From Prolixibacteraceae bacterium UBA1413 (GTDB lineage Bacteria; Bacteroidota; Bacteroidia; Bacteroidales; Prolixibacteraceae): a stretch of DNA of 64,000 nt. Numbering within the stretch: position 1 is the first letter of the stretch; each line of letters starts with the position of its first letter. Both the position numbers and the translations under genes were made by a program. The notes below the pieces were generated by a model. The model was not told where the DNA came from, searched no databases, and saw only the letters and a list, made by a program, of their open reading frames with translations. Positions 25,340 through 34,332 of the stretch are shown one piece after another. The stretch lies in contig DBPT01000001.1 in assembly GCA_002304925.1 (NCBI GenBank), forward strand, positions 1 through 64,000. The letters are read 5' to 3'.

Positions 25340-26137
25340 ATGTTGTTCGCACAAAACATTAAATTTTTAAGAAAACGGAAGGACCGCACCCAGGATGAGG
25401 TGGCTGAGGCGCTGGGCATGAAGCGTTCCACCCTCAGCGGTTATGAGAATGAAGTGGCCATGCCCGCTATTCCGGCATTGATACAATTCTCCGATTATTA
25501 CGGCATAGCAGTGGATACCCTGGTGAAGGTGGATCTTACCGCCCTCAACGGTCACCAGCTTTATATGCTGGAGCACGGGGAGGATGTTTTCCTGAGGGGG
25601 GGTAAACTGAGGGTATTGGCCACCACAGTCGACAGGCAGAACCGGGACAATATCGAATTGGTGCCCGAGAAGGCCAAGGCGGGGTACACCCGTGGATTTT
25701 TCGATCCGGAATACATCAATGAACTGCCCCGCTATCAGCTGCCTTTTCTTCCCCCTGACCGGAAATACCGCACTTTTCAGATCAGCGGCGACTCGATGCT
25801 CCCGATCCCGGAAGGGGCCTGGGTGACCGGCGAATTTGTGCAGGACTGGCTTTCTCTTCCCGACGGGGAAGCCTGCATCGTGCTGACCCTTGACGAGGGC
25901 ATCGTCTTTAAAATCGTGGAAAACAAAATCCGCGGGGACGGAACGCTAAGATTGATATCCCTCAATCCGGTGTATGAACCTTACAGCGTGAATGTGGCGG
26001 AAGTCCGTGAAATATGGCGTTTCGTAAATTATACCAGTAATGAGATCCCCACAGGCAACCTCTCCGGCGAAATGATCGGCAGGGCACTCTACGACATCCG
26101 GTCCGACCTCCGCGATATCAAGGGTAAGCTACTTTAA
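25340..26137 (+). CDS. LexA-like XRE-family regulator with S24 peptidase domain
   Basis: A 265-residue repressor. Residues 1-65 form a helix-turn-helix of the XRE/Cro type (RTQDEVAEALGMKRSTLSGYE). The C-terminal half is an S24 LexA/CI-type autoprotease with the nucleophile Ser in QISGDSMLPIPEG (S152) and the Lys in GIVFKIVENK (K191). Activation by RecA would trigger self-cleavage. Between the two lies a linker where an Ala/Cys-Gly cleavage site is expected (AKAGYTRGFF has Ala-Gly). It faces dinB, an arrangement consistent with a private SOS-type switch. It has no cI-phage neighbours, so a prophage origin is unlikely. Confidence 0.88.
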   Translation: MLFAQNIKFLRKRKDRTQDEVAEALGMKRSTLSGYENEVAMPAIPALIQFSDYYGIAVDTLVKVDLTALNGHQLYMLEHGEDVFLRGGKLRVLATTVDRQNRDNIELVPEKAKAGYTRGFFDPEYINELPRYQLPFLPPDRKYRTFQISGDSMLPIPEGAWVTGEFVQDWLSLPDGEACIVLTLDEGIVFKIVENKIRGDGTLRLISLNPVYEPYSVNVAEVREIWRFVNYTSNEIPTGNLSGEMIGRALYDIRSDLRDIKGKLL

Positions 26138-26318
26138 TAGGCTGATATATAAGAATTTCGTGTGGCTTTGTGACAGGTCACGCAGTCGGCCGTATTCCGT
26201 TGATCCGGGAAGGTGATCCCATTTCAACCGGTGAGCCCGGTAAAATTTTAAAATTTTCTGATCTGCGTGCAACATTCCGCAGGCGGCCGTCGTCATTGAT
26301 TCAGAAAACGACAGGAGT

Positions 26319-26822
26319 TTGGAAACGGAATACCAGAACATTCACCAGGCCTTGATTGACAGGTGCCGTTCAGGTGATAGGAAAGCCCAGGAGGAGATAT
26401 ACCGGGTTTACTGCAGGACGATGTACGGTGTAAGTCTCCGGATCACCGGCAACAGTGCCGATGCGGAAGATGTCATGCAGGAGGCGTTCCTGAGTGCTTT
26501 CAGGAAGATCGGCACCCTGATGAAAAAACTGGAACTTACGACCGCATACGGCTCGGTAAGGGTGGATCACATTCCGGCGGGATTTGAATTCGTCAACATC
26601 ACGTCGGGATGTAGCCAGGTATCACTGGGGATTGCCGAAAATGCCGGTTATCAGGTAGATGCCGTTTGCGATTATTGTAACATTGTATATCCCCAGGGAG
26701 AATTCAAAGGAAACCGGATAAAGGAAAACACCCGGGAGCGTATAAACGGGAAGGTAGGAAGCGGGACGGACAGCCGGGTGTCGGTTACCAGCAAATACGG
26801 CAACATCAAGTTGAGCAGGTAA
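26319..26822 (+). pseudogene. In-frame deletion chimera: ECF sigma N-terminus joined to DUF4097 C-terminus
   Basis: A 167-codon frame starting at TTG 26319 after an ACAGGAG ribosome site. Residues 1-66 match sigma-70 region 2 of ECF factors (IDRCRSGDRKAQEEIYRVYC, GNSADAEDVMQEAFLSAFRK). From about residue 67 the sequence switches to the C-terminal part of a DUF4097-type beta-repeat protein (MKKLELTTAYGSVRVDHIPAG, then INGKVGSGTDSRVSVTSKYGN). In Bacteroidota such genes lie in the order sigma, anti-sigma, DUF4097, so a deletion appears to have fused the first and last. Sigma region 4 is absent, so it cannot act as a normal sigma factor. The junction is near 26515. The 181 bp upstream hold no other gene. 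Confidence 0.7.
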
Positions 26823-26843
26823 AAGGGGAGGATCCCGGATTTC

Positions 26844-27734
26844 TCAGGAGATGCTGCAAAGATATCCCGTTCTGTAAAGGTCGAAGAGGAAGAGCCTGGG
26901 ATGCGGGCCTGTCAGATTTTTACGGATAAGGGGTTCACCCATACGGAAAAACCATGCTACCACGGGGAGCAAGCCCGTTTTGCGGAGCTTGCTCCCTGTT
27001 CTGAGCAAGCCTGATCCCTTGATGAAAACGGGGTCGGTGACTTCTTCTTCCGAAATTTTCACCAGGTTGTCAATGGCGGTCCGGGTTTTCTCCAGGTATA
27101 CCGCCGAAGCTTCCAGACCGGTATGGTATACCGGATTGTCGATATGCCCGATGGGAATGGCTGCCGTGGAAAGGTCATATCCCAGCACGGTATCTTCATG
27201 GCCGTATTCCCTGATCGACTCCCTGAAGGAGATTGCGGCAAGGGTCTCTTTCCTGATCATGAAGTTGTTGGCGGTAATGGCAAAGCTGTTTTTTGCCGAT
27301 CTTTGCGCGGCTGTCAGAGCTTCCCGCGCCTTTCCGTAAGTCCAGCGGAGAAGCTTTTCTCCTGCGGGGGGTTCATCGGAATAGCGTGTTCCGCCGCAGA
27401 TGACCCTGTTTTCACCAGTTTCGGCCGCATAGCGCTTCAGAAAATTTCCCGAAACTGGCAGACAGTCGGCATCCAGGAAAAGAAGCCAGGGATGTGAAGC
27501 AATCTTCCCAAGATAGTTGCGCAGGGCGGAACGGCCCATATTCCGTTCTCCTTCATGATATACAACACCACGGATTTCCATTATTTCCCGGTTCACCGCC
27601 CGGAACCGGGCTTCCGAGAAATCGTCGAAAAAGAGCAGTTCCACCGCAATCCCCGACGATGCTGCCATGCCTGATAGTTGCCGGGCAAGCACCCTGACAT
27701 CCGCATTGTAAACCGGTATGCATACGGTGATCAT
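26844..27734 (-). CDS. Family 2 glycosyltransferase
   Basis: A 296-residue GT-A fold transferase. MITVCIPVYNADVRVLARQL is the nucleotide-sugar-binding start, ELLFFDDFSE the first acidic motif and WLLFLDADCLPVSGNFL the DxD-like motif. REYGHEDTVLGYDL is the acceptor/catalytic ED motif. No membrane segment is obvious, so it is probably a cytoplasmic or peripheral enzyme for cell-surface glycans. It stands alone, without other polysaccharide genes, so the product is unknown. Confidence 0.88.
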   Translation of the reverse strand: MITVCIPVYNADVRVLARQLSGMAASSGIAVELLFFDDFSEARFRAVNREIMEIRGVVYHEGERNMGRSALRNYLGKIASHPWLLFLDADCLPVSGNFLKRYAAETGENRVICGGTRYSDEPPAGEKLLRWTYGKAREALTAAQRSAKNSFAITANNFMIRKETLAAISFRESIREYGHEDTVLGYDLSTAAIPIGHIDNPVYHTGLEASAVYLEKTRTAIDNLVKISEEEVTDPVFIKGSGLLRTGSKLRKTGLLPVVAWFFRMGEPLIRKNLTGPHPRLFLFDLYRTGYLCSIS

Positions 27735-27750
27735 ACCTTTGAAATTTTAC

Positions 27751-27758
27751 CAAAAGTA
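27751..27758 (-). promoter_or_regulatory. -7 element (TACTTTTG) of the glycosyltransferase gene
   Basis: Perfect TAnnTTTG on the minus strand, 16 bp before the ATG at 27734. Confidence 0.55.
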
Positions 27759-27854
27759 ATTTTAACCGCTCAAATCAGAAAGGCAAATCCCGTTTTTTTC
27801 GGGAAAATCCGACAAAGCCATCAGGATCTGCCCTGAATTATTAAAATGTGGTGC

Positions 27855-27862
27855 TATTTTTG
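27855..27862 (+). promoter_or_regulatory. -7 element (TATTTTTG) of the thioredoxin-like gene
   Basis: Perfect TAnnTTTG, 33 bp before ATG 27896. Confidence 0.55.
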
Positions 27863-27895
27863 CAGCTGTTCAATCTTTAACAAACAGTATTCACG

Positions 27896-29317
27896 ATGCG
27901 ACGTCATTTCCTGGTGTTTTGTCTTTTGCTTTCCCTGGGTTTTTCCGTTTCAGGAAAGGGATATAAAATCACCGTTCATCTGGCAGCCGCTAAGGAGCGG
28001 CAGGTATTTCTGACCCATTATTACGGAGCCAGCGTGTTCATCGATGATACAGTCATGACAGACATATCAGGGACCGGGATTTTTCAGCGGGACACCCTTC
28101 TGCCGCCGGGGCTGTACAAAATCTACCTCGATCAGCACAATCATTTTGACTTTCTCCTGGGGGAAGACCAGACCCTGGTCATTTCAAATCCCTCTTTCAA
28201 CATGGATAACCTTACAATATCGGGAGCTGAGGAAAGTGAGGAGTTTCTGGCTTATATGCAGTGGCTCAGACAGCGGCAGGGTGAGCTGGCCTTGTTGGAT
28301 TCGGCCCTGAAGGTAGCCGCCGAAGAGGATAAAGCGCCGATCAGAAACCAGATCAGTGACCTGAACAAGAATGTGAACAGTTACTGGAAGGAAAAATCGG
28401 CCCGATATCCGGGAACGCTGCTGTCGGCCTTCCTGATGTCCAATTATTATGAGGAACTGAATCCGGAGGATATTCCTGAAGAATATTCCGTCAACGACTC
28501 GCTGAAATGGACCTACGAGTACAACTATCGCAAGAACCATTTTTTTGATTATTTCGACCTTTCGGATGAAAGGTTACTGTATACCCCCCTGGTGAAGTCA
28601 AAACTGGATACCTATTTCGAGAGAATTTTGCTCCAGATGTATGATTCAGTGAAACCTGCCATTTACCAGGTGATCAGTACCGCCCGGGAAAATCCCAAAA
28701 CCTTCAGGTATGTAACTTCTTATTTTTTGAATGCATCGTTGACTAGTAAAGTAATGGGGATGGACGCCCTGTTTGTGGATCTGGCAAGGGATTTTTACCT
28801 GTCAGGGAAGACGGCATGGGCTGATTCCGCTACCCTGGCAAAAATACGGGAGAACGTAATTTTTCTGGAGCATAACCTGATCGGCCAGCATGCCCGCGAT
28901 ATCGTCATGGAAACCCTTGACGGACAGCCTTTCAGGCTTTACCAGCAGAAAAGCAAATATACCATCCTTGTCTTTTTTGAACCCGACTGTTCCCATTGCA
29001 ATGAGTTCATACCCCGTCTTTACAAGGAAATTTATCTTCCCTTCCGGGAAAAGGGGCTCGAAGTGGTCGCCGGTTATACCATGGACAATAAGGATGATTG
29101 GATCGAATTTGTTGAAAAATACCAGATTTACGACTGGATCAATGTTTGGGATGAGCACCATTTGTCAAGGTTCAAAATCATTTATGATACCCGTACCACT
29201 CCTTCGGTCTATTTGTTGGACGAAAACAAAAAGATAATTGCCAAGAGGGTTTCCATTGATTTTTTCAAAAATTACCTCACAAGCTATCTGGGGGACCCTA
29301 CACCCGGAAAGGAATAA
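27896..29317 (+). CDS. Exported thioredoxin-like protein (DUF4369-DUF5106-TlpA)
   Basis: A 473-residue periplasmic protein. A signal peptide (RRHFLVFCLLLSLGFSVSG) is followed by a DUF4369-like beta domain (about 22-110), a helical DUF5106-like middle (about 115-330) and a TlpA/thioredoxin domain at the C-terminus. The redox motif CSHC lies in FFEPDCSHCNEFIPRLY and the cis-Pro loop in TRTTPSVYLLD. It probably reduces or isomerises disulfides of exported proteins. The domain order is typical for Bacteroidota; the specific client is unknown. Single gene with its own promoter. Confidence 0.88.
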   Translation: MRRHFLVFCLLLSLGFSVSGKGYKITVHLAAAKERQVFLTHYYGASVFIDDTVMTDISGTGIFQRDTLLPPGLYKIYLDQHNHFDFLLGEDQTLVISNPSFNMDNLTISGAEESEEFLAYMQWLRQRQGELALLDSALKVAAEEDKAPIRNQISDLNKNVNSYWKEKSARYPGTLLSAFLMSNYYEELNPEDIPEEYSVNDSLKWTYEYNYRKNHFFDYFDLSDERLLYTPLVKSKLDTYFERILLQMYDSVKPAIYQVISTARENPKTFRYVTSYFLNASLTSKVMGMDALFVDLARDFYLSGKTAWADSATLAKIRENVIFLEHNLIGQHARDIVMETLDGQPFRLYQQKSKYTILVFFEPDCSHCNEFIPRLYKEIYLPFREKGLEVVAGYTMDNKDDWIEFVEKYQIYDWINVWDEHHLSRFKIIYDTRTTPSVYLLDENKKIIAKRVSIDFFKNYLTSYLGDPTPGKE

Positions 29318-29416
29318 TACCTGCCGGTCAGGAAAGGGAACTTAAGCGATTTGTACCTTCATTACTTGGAATAGCTTTAAATTAGCTTCCCGGTTCCAAA
29401 AAATAAGGATTGTCAT

Positions 29417-29446
29417 TTTGTCTGTAGCCCGAATTATGTAGATTTG
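29417..29446 (+). promoter_or_regulatory. Promoter of the rnf operon (TTTG-N18-TAGATTTG)
   Basis: TTTG at 29417-29420 and TAGATTTG at 29439-29446, spaced 18 bp, match both halves of the Bacteroidota consensus. It is the best promoter in the window. Transcription should start near 29452, which selects ATG 29468 over the in-frame start at 29444. Confidence 0.7.
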
Positions 29447-29467
29447 TTCTCTTTTCTTACGGAAATA

Positions 29468-29893
29468 ATGGAGGAAATAAGGCACAGCGGGATTGTAACG
29501 GGAAAGAAATCAGATACGCTTTTTGTTACCATTGTCAGCCAATCCGCCTGTTCTTCCTGTCATGCCAAAGGTGTTTGTCATGCCGGTGACATGAAGGAAA
29601 AAGTCGTGGAAGTAGCTGATCCTGATCATTCGTATGAGATCGGACAGCATGTGACGGTTTTATTGCAGGAATCGGATGGGTTCAGGGCGCTTCTGCTGGG
29701 GTATGTTACGCCCTTTTTCGTTGTGCTGGTATCTCTGATCATTGTGCTCTCCGTTTCAGGCGATGAAATTGCCGCCGGCCTGATCGCACTCTTTATGCTG
29801 GTTCCTTATTACGCCGTATTGTATCTGTTTCGCGACAGGATGAAAAAGAGATTCCGTTTTAAAGTAGTGGACACTTATCAGAACAGCTTATGA
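29468..29893 (+). CDS. rseC: RseC/SoxR-reducing-system family membrane protein
   Basis: About 141 residues, first gene of the rnf operon. The N-terminal cytoplasmic part has the cysteine cluster ACSSCHAKGVCHAGDM, typical of RseC. Two membrane helices follow (LGYVTPFFVVLVSLIIVLSV and ALFMLVPYYAVLYLF). RseC proteins accompany Rnf complexes in many bacteria and are thought to help redox reactions or cluster maturation of the complex. Its stop overlaps the rnfB start (ATGA). Confidence 0.88.
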   Translation: MEEIRHSGIVTGKKSDTLFVTIVSQSACSSCHAKGVCHAGDMKEKVVEVADPDHSYEIGQHVTVLLQESDGFRALLLGYVTPFFVVLVSLIIVLSVSGDEIAAGLIALFMLVPYYAVLYLFRDRMKKRFRFKVVDTYQNSL

Positions 29894-30753
29894 ATGCTCC
29901 GATTATTTATACCGTTGTGACTCTGGTTGCCATAGGTACCACGGCAGCAGTGATTTTATATGTAGTTGCCAGGAAGTTCATGGTTTACGAGGATCCGCGG
30001 ATCGATACCGTGGAAAGGGCCCTGCCGGGTGCCAATTGCGGCGGGTGTGGATACGCCGGATGCCGGGCATTTGCAGAAACCTGTGTGAAGGAAAACAACC
30101 TGGAGAAGCTCTTCTGTCCCGTAGGAGGGAATGAAGGGATGGAAGAAGTGGCCAAAATCCTCGGGCTGGAGGCCGTGAAAAAGGATCCCCGGGTGGCAGT
30201 GGTCAGATGCAACGGTACCTGTGAATACCGTCCTAAGATCAACAGGTATGATGGCGTGATGACCTGTGCGATTGTTTCCTCTGTCTACAGCGGCGAAACC
30301 GGATGCCAGTATGGCTGCCTGGGATGCGGCGATTGTTGCGTAGTCTGCAATTTCGATGCTGTCCATATGAATCCTGTGACAGGCCTTCCTGAGGTGACCG
30401 ACGAAAAATGTACTGCCTGCGGAGCTTGCGTGACTGCCTGTCCCAAAAACCTCATTGAATTGCGGAAGAAGAATGCCAGGGAACGTAAGATCTATGTGGC
30501 CTGCCGGAATGAGGAGAAGGGCGGAATTGCCCGTAAGGCTTGTAAGGTGGCCTGCATCGGATGCGGCAAATGTTTCGACGTATGTGCCTATGATGCCATC
30601 ACCATCGGTAATAACCTGGCCTTTATTGATTCTGACAAATGTAAACTATGCCGCAAGTGCGTCGCGGTTTGTCCGACAGATGCCATTATAGAAGTGGGAT
30701 TTCCCCCGCGGAAGATCCAGAGTGAGACAGCAGAAACCAGTCAAGTAAACTAA
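29890..30753 (+). CDS. rnfB: Electron transport complex subunit RnfB
   Basis: Ferredoxin-type subunit that brings electrons into the Rnf complex, 287 residues. One N-terminal membrane helix is followed by the cysteine-rich domain LPGANCGGCGYAGCRAFAE, then several 4Fe-4S motifs (CTACGACVTACPKNLIE, CIGCGKCFDVCAYDAI, CKLCRKCVAVCPTDAI) and another cluster at CQYGCLGCGDCCVVC. Length and motif order match anaerobic Rnf rather than the short proteobacterial form. Overlaps rseC by 4 bp; rnfC follows after 15 bp. Confidence 0.96.
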   Translation: MNAPIIYTVVTLVAIGTTAAVILYVVARKFMVYEDPRIDTVERALPGANCGGCGYAGCRAFAETCVKENNLEKLFCPVGGNEGMEEVAKILGLEAVKKDPRVAVVRCNGTCEYRPKINRYDGVMTCAIVSSVYSGETGCQYGCLGCGDCCVVCNFDAVHMNPVTGLPEVTDEKCTACGACVTACPKNLIELRKKNARERKIYVACRNEEKGGIARKACKVACIGCGKCFDVCAYDAITIGNNLAFIDSDKCKLCRKCVAVCPTDAIIEVGFPPRKIQSETAETSQVN

Positions 30754-30768
30754 TAAATCGGGATCAAC

Positions 30769-32100
30769 GTGTTAAAGACTTTTAAACTCGGGGGTGTGCA
30801 TCCCCCGGAAAATAAGCTGTCGGCAGACAGTGAAATTGTGGAACTGCCGCTTTCTCCGACGGTATTTATCCCGGTGGGACAGCATATCGGAGCGCCGGCG
30901 ACGGCCGTTGTGAAAAAGGGAGATCAGGTAAAGACCGGTCAGCTCATTGCCCGGAGTTCGGGTTTCGTTTCGGCCAATGTCCATTCTTCGGTTTCCGGAA
31001 CGGTCACCAAAGTGGATTTGGTGCCTGATTCGGGTGGTTATCCCAGGGTGGGAGTTGTCATTAAGGTGGAAGGAGATGATTGGGATGATCAGATAGACAC
31101 CTCCCCGGACTTGAAAAGCGAAATTTCGCTTACGGGACCTGAGATCATCGAAAAAATCAAGGAGGCAGGCATCGTGGGCATGGGAGGGGCCACCTTCCCC
31201 ACGCATGTGAAACTGGTTCCGCCCCGGGGAATGAAGTTTGAGATGTTGCTTATCAACGGGGTGGAATGTGAACCCTTCCTGACTTCCGATAACCGGTTGA
31301 TGATAGAGAAGAGTGATGAGATCGTGGTCGGCACCCGCTTGCTTATGAAAGCTATGGGGGTTGACAAGGCGTTTATCGGGATTGAGAACAACAAGCCGGA
31401 GGCCATCCGGAAGATGGAAAAGGCCGTCAACGGGATATCCGGGATCTCAGTGGTCCCCCTGAAGGTAAAATATCCGCAGGGTGGGGAAAAACAACTGATA
31501 AAAGCTGTTACGGGACGGGAGGTTTCTTCGGGAGCATTGCCTGTTTCGGTGGGATGTCTGGTCAGCAATGTCGGGTCGGCCTTTGCGGTTTATGAAGCGG
31601 TTCAGAAAAACAAACCTCTCTTCGAACGGGTCGTCACCGTCACGGGCAAGTCCCTGCGGAATCCCTCCAATGTGAAGGTGCGGATCGGAACGCCTGTTTC
31701 CGATCTGATCCTCTTTGCCGGAGGGGTCCCGGAAGATACGGGAAAGATAATCAGCGGAGGTCCCATGATGGGGAAAGCCCTGGCGACCTCTGATGTGCCG
31801 GTCACCAAGGGAACTTCGGGGATTGTGCTGATCCCGGAAAAACAAGCCGCCCGAAAACCGCAGCTTGCCTGTATTCGCTGTTCCCGGTGTACCAACGCCT
31901 GCCCCATGGGACTTGAACCTTTCCTGCTGATGACGCTTTCTGAAAACAGCCTTTGGGAAAGGCTGGAGAAGGAAATGGTGCTCGACTGCATTGAATGCGG
32001 CAGCTGCAGCTTTTCATGCCCGGCAAGCCGCCCGCTCCTCGACTACATCCGCTATGCAAAGGCAAAAGTAGGACAACTGGTCCGTTCCCGGAAACACTGA
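30769..32100 (+). CDS. rnfC: Electron transport complex subunit RnfC
   Basis: NADH-binding peripheral subunit, 443 residues, GTG start. The N-terminal barrel-sandwich part begins FKLGGVHPPENKLSA. The NADH/FMN-binding Rossmann-like part carries GIVGMGGATFPTHVKL and INGVECEPFLTSDNRLM. Two 4Fe-4S motifs near the C-terminus are CIRCSRCTNACPMGLEP and CIECGSCSFSCPASRPL. No long repetitive C-terminal tail is present, as expected outside Gammaproteobacteria. Confidence 0.96.
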   Translation: MLKTFKLGGVHPPENKLSADSEIVELPLSPTVFIPVGQHIGAPATAVVKKGDQVKTGQLIARSSGFVSANVHSSVSGTVTKVDLVPDSGGYPRVGVVIKVEGDDWDDQIDTSPDLKSEISLTGPEIIEKIKEAGIVGMGGATFPTHVKLVPPRGMKFEMLLINGVECEPFLTSDNRLMIEKSDEIVVGTRLLMKAMGVDKAFIGIENNKPEAIRKMEKAVNGISGISVVPLKVKYPQGGEKQLIKAVTGREVSSGALPVSVGCLVSNVGSAFAVYEAVQKNKPLFERVVTVTGKSLRNPSNVKVRIGTPVSDLILFAGGVPEDTGKIISGGPMMGKALATSDVPVTKGTSGIVLIPEKQAARKPQLACIRCSRCTNACPMGLEPFLLMTLSENSLWERLEKEMVLDCIECGSCSFSCPASRPLLDYIRYAKAKVGQLVRSRKH

Positions 32101-32123
32101 TCCAAAAAAATGAAAAACCAAAT

Positions 32124-33110
32124 ATGAACAAACTATTGACCATATCACCCTCCCCCCATCAGCATACCGATGATTCGGTGAGGAAGATCATGTACAGGGT
32201 ATTGCTGGCATTGGTGCCTGCCCTGATATGGTCTGTTATTTATTTCGGTATGGATGCCGTCAGGGTGACTTTGCTGGCCGTCCTCTCCTGTGTGGCCTTC
32301 GAATACCTGATCCAGCGCTTTGTCATGAAGGTTCAGACTACCGTAACCGACGGTTCCGCAGCTCTGACAGGTTTGTTGCTGGCATTTAACGTGCCTTCCA
32401 ACCTTCCCTGGTGGATCATCCTGATGGGATCTTTCTTCGCCATTGCTATCGCCAAGCTCTCCTTCGGAGGACTGGGAGGCAACATCTTCAATCCCGCCCT
32501 GGTGGGACGCGTTTTCCTGCTGATCTCCTTTCCGGCACAAATGACCACCTGGCCGGTCTCCCGGATGGCCGAGACCGATGCCGTTACGGCGGCCACCCCA
32601 CTGGGAATCCTTAAAGGAGGCGTGCTCAGCGGCAGACCTTTGCAGGAACTGAGCGGAAACCTGCCGGGCATCGATAATCTCCTCCTTGGAAATATGGGCG
32701 GATCCCTCGGGGAGATATCGGCAGCCCTGCTGATCCTGGGCGGAATTTATCTCCTGTGGAAAAAAATTATTACCTGGCAGATCCCGGTTTCCATCCTTCT
32801 GACCATGGCCGTTTATGCCGGGATATTCTGGCTGATCAATCCGGAAAAATATATAGACCCGCTCTTCCATATCCTCGCCGGAGGCGCCATTCTGGGTGCC
32901 ATCTATATGGCCACCGATATGGTCACCTCGCCCATGACAGGGAAAGCACAACTGATATACGGGATTGGAATCGGAATCATCACCATGACGATCCGCCTCT
33001 TCGGAGCCTATCCCGAAGGTGTCTCCTTCGCCATTCTCATCATGAACGGATTCACTCCTTTGTTGAACAGTATGATTAAACCCAAAAGGTTCGGAGGAAA
33101 ACAACCATGA
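32124..33110 (+). CDS. rnfD: Electron transport complex subunit RnfD
   Basis: Integral membrane flavoprotein subunit, 328 residues with about eight to ten hydrophobic helices. TTVTDGSAALTGLLLAFNVP includes the Thr region that carries covalent FMN in the family. GGNIFNPALVGRVFLLISFP and GAILGAIYMATDMVTSPMTG are conserved blocks. ATG 32124 (MNKLLTISPSPHQH) is the family start, although the frame is open far upstream within the end of rnfC. Overlaps rnfG (ATGA). Confidence 0.95.
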   Translation: MNKLLTISPSPHQHTDDSVRKIMYRVLLALVPALIWSVIYFGMDAVRVTLLAVLSCVAFEYLIQRFVMKVQTTVTDGSAALTGLLLAFNVPSNLPWWIILMGSFFAIAIAKLSFGGLGGNIFNPALVGRVFLLISFPAQMTTWPVSRMAETDAVTAATPLGILKGGVLSGRPLQELSGNLPGIDNLLLGNMGGSLGEISAALLILGGIYLLWKKIITWQIPVSILLTMAVYAGIFWLINPEKYIDPLFHILAGGAILGAIYMATDMVTSPMTGKAQLIYGIGIGIITMTIRLFGAYPEGVSFAILIMNGFTPLLNSMIKPKRFGGKQP

Positions 33111-33724
33111 AACAACGTGAGTCGACATTTATAAATATGGTGGCCGTCCTGCTGGTCATTTCCCTCATTTCGGGCGCCTTGCTGGGATTTGTCCATCAGA
33201 TGACCAGCGATGCCATCGAAATTTCAACAATCAAGTTGCAAACCGATGCCATTGCCGGTGTCCTCCCTGAATTTGACCTGGTGAAACCTTCATTGAAAGT
33301 GTTGCCTGACAGCGAATCTGATTCACTGGAGATCTTTCCTGCCTACAAGGGGGACAAGCTGGTTGGCGTGGCAGTAAAAAGTTATACCGACAGAGGTTTC
33401 AGCGGACATATCTCCGTCATGGTGGGCATTGATACCATGGGGAATTTTACAGGTTACGAGGTTCTGGAGCACAAGGAAACCCCGGGGTTGGGATCCAAGA
33501 TGACGGAATGGTTCCGGGATCCCGAAAAAGAGCGGCAGAATGTCATCGGGAAAAATCCCATCAAGATGAAATTTGCGGTCTCCAAAGACGGAGGGGAAAT
33601 TGACGCCATCACAGCATCCACCGTTACTTCCCGTGCATTTCTGGATGCGCTGAAAAGGGCCCATACCGGATTTGGCAAATTTACCGGGAAAACAAACCCT
33701 GAAATGGTTCAACCCGAACAATAA
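33107..33724 (+). CDS. rnfG: Electron transport complex subunit RnfG
   Basis: Periplasm-facing flavoprotein subunit, 205 residues. One N-terminal membrane helix (FINMVAVLLVISLISGALLGF) precedes the FMN-binding domain. GYEVLEHKETPGLGSKM is conserved. The covalent-FMN motif reads DAITASTVTSRAF, where the family consensus is S/TGATxT, so T174 is the expected attachment residue. The Gly-Ala of the consensus is Ala-Ser here. Confidence 0.94.
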   Translation: MKQRESTFINMVAVLLVISLISGALLGFVHQMTSDAIEISTIKLQTDAIAGVLPEFDLVKPSLKVLPDSESDSLEIFPAYKGDKLVGVAVKSYTDRGFSGHISVMVGIDTMGNFTGYEVLEHKETPGLGSKMTEWFRDPEKERQNVIGKNPIKMKFAVSKDGGEIDAITASTVTSRAFLDALKRAHTGFGKFTGKTNPEMVQPEQ

Positions 33725-33736
33725 AAGAAGAAAGCT

Positions 33737-34327
33737 ATGAATCAGATGAAGAATTTCACAAAAGGTTTTCTCAGGGAGAATCCGATCCTTGTGTTGATCC
33801 TGGGAACCTGTCCGACACTGGGAGTCACCTCTTCGGCGGCCAACGGACTGGGAATGGGGCTGGCCACCACATTTGTGCTGGTGATGTCAAACCTGGTCAT
33901 TTCGTTGGTGAAGAGCCAGATCCCCGACAAAGTGCGCATCCCCTCATTCGTTGTGATCATTGCCGCATTCGTAACCGTGGTGGAATTGGTCATGCAGGCT
34001 TACACCCCCGGGTTGTTCAAGAGTCTGGGGATTTTTATCCCTTTGATTGTGGTGAACTGCATCGTCCTCGGGCGGGCTGAAGCTTTTGCTTCCAAAAACA
34101 ATGCATTGTCGTCGGCCATCGACGGATTGGGCATGGGACTTGGGTTCACCCTTGCCCTGGTGGTGCTGGGGAGCATCCGTGAATTCCTCGGAAACGGAAG
34201 CATCTTTAACATAAGAATCTATCCCGAAGATTACACCACCCTTCTTTTTGTGCTGGCTCCGGGGGCTTTCGTTGTGCTGGGATACCTGATTGCCGTCACG
34301 CAGATGATTAACAAAGCAAATAAATAG
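33737..34327 (+). CDS. rnfE: Electron transport complex subunit RnfE
   Basis: Polytopic membrane subunit, 196 residues with six predicted helices, homologous to RnfA and NqrD. LRENPILVLILGTCPTLGVT carries the conserved Cys that binds the intramembrane iron centre together with RnfA. NCIVLGRAEAFASKNNAL and LGFTLALVVLGSIREFLG are the second-half repeat. Gap to rnfG 12 bp, to rnfA 5 bp. Confidence 0.95.
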   Translation: MNQMKNFTKGFLRENPILVLILGTCPTLGVTSSAANGLGMGLATTFVLVMSNLVISLVKSQIPDKVRIPSFVVIIAAFVTVVELVMQAYTPGLFKSLGIFIPLIVVNCIVLGRAEAFASKNNALSSAIDGLGMGLGFTLALVVLGSIREFLGNGSIFNIRIYPEDYTTLLFVLAPGAFVVLGYLIAVTQMINKANK

Positions 34328-34332
34328 GTGCT

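Noticed and set aside
32145..33128. 327-codon minus-strand frame opposite rnfD
   Set aside because: Antisense to a strongly supported gene; His/Gln/Asp-rich shadow composition with no motif.
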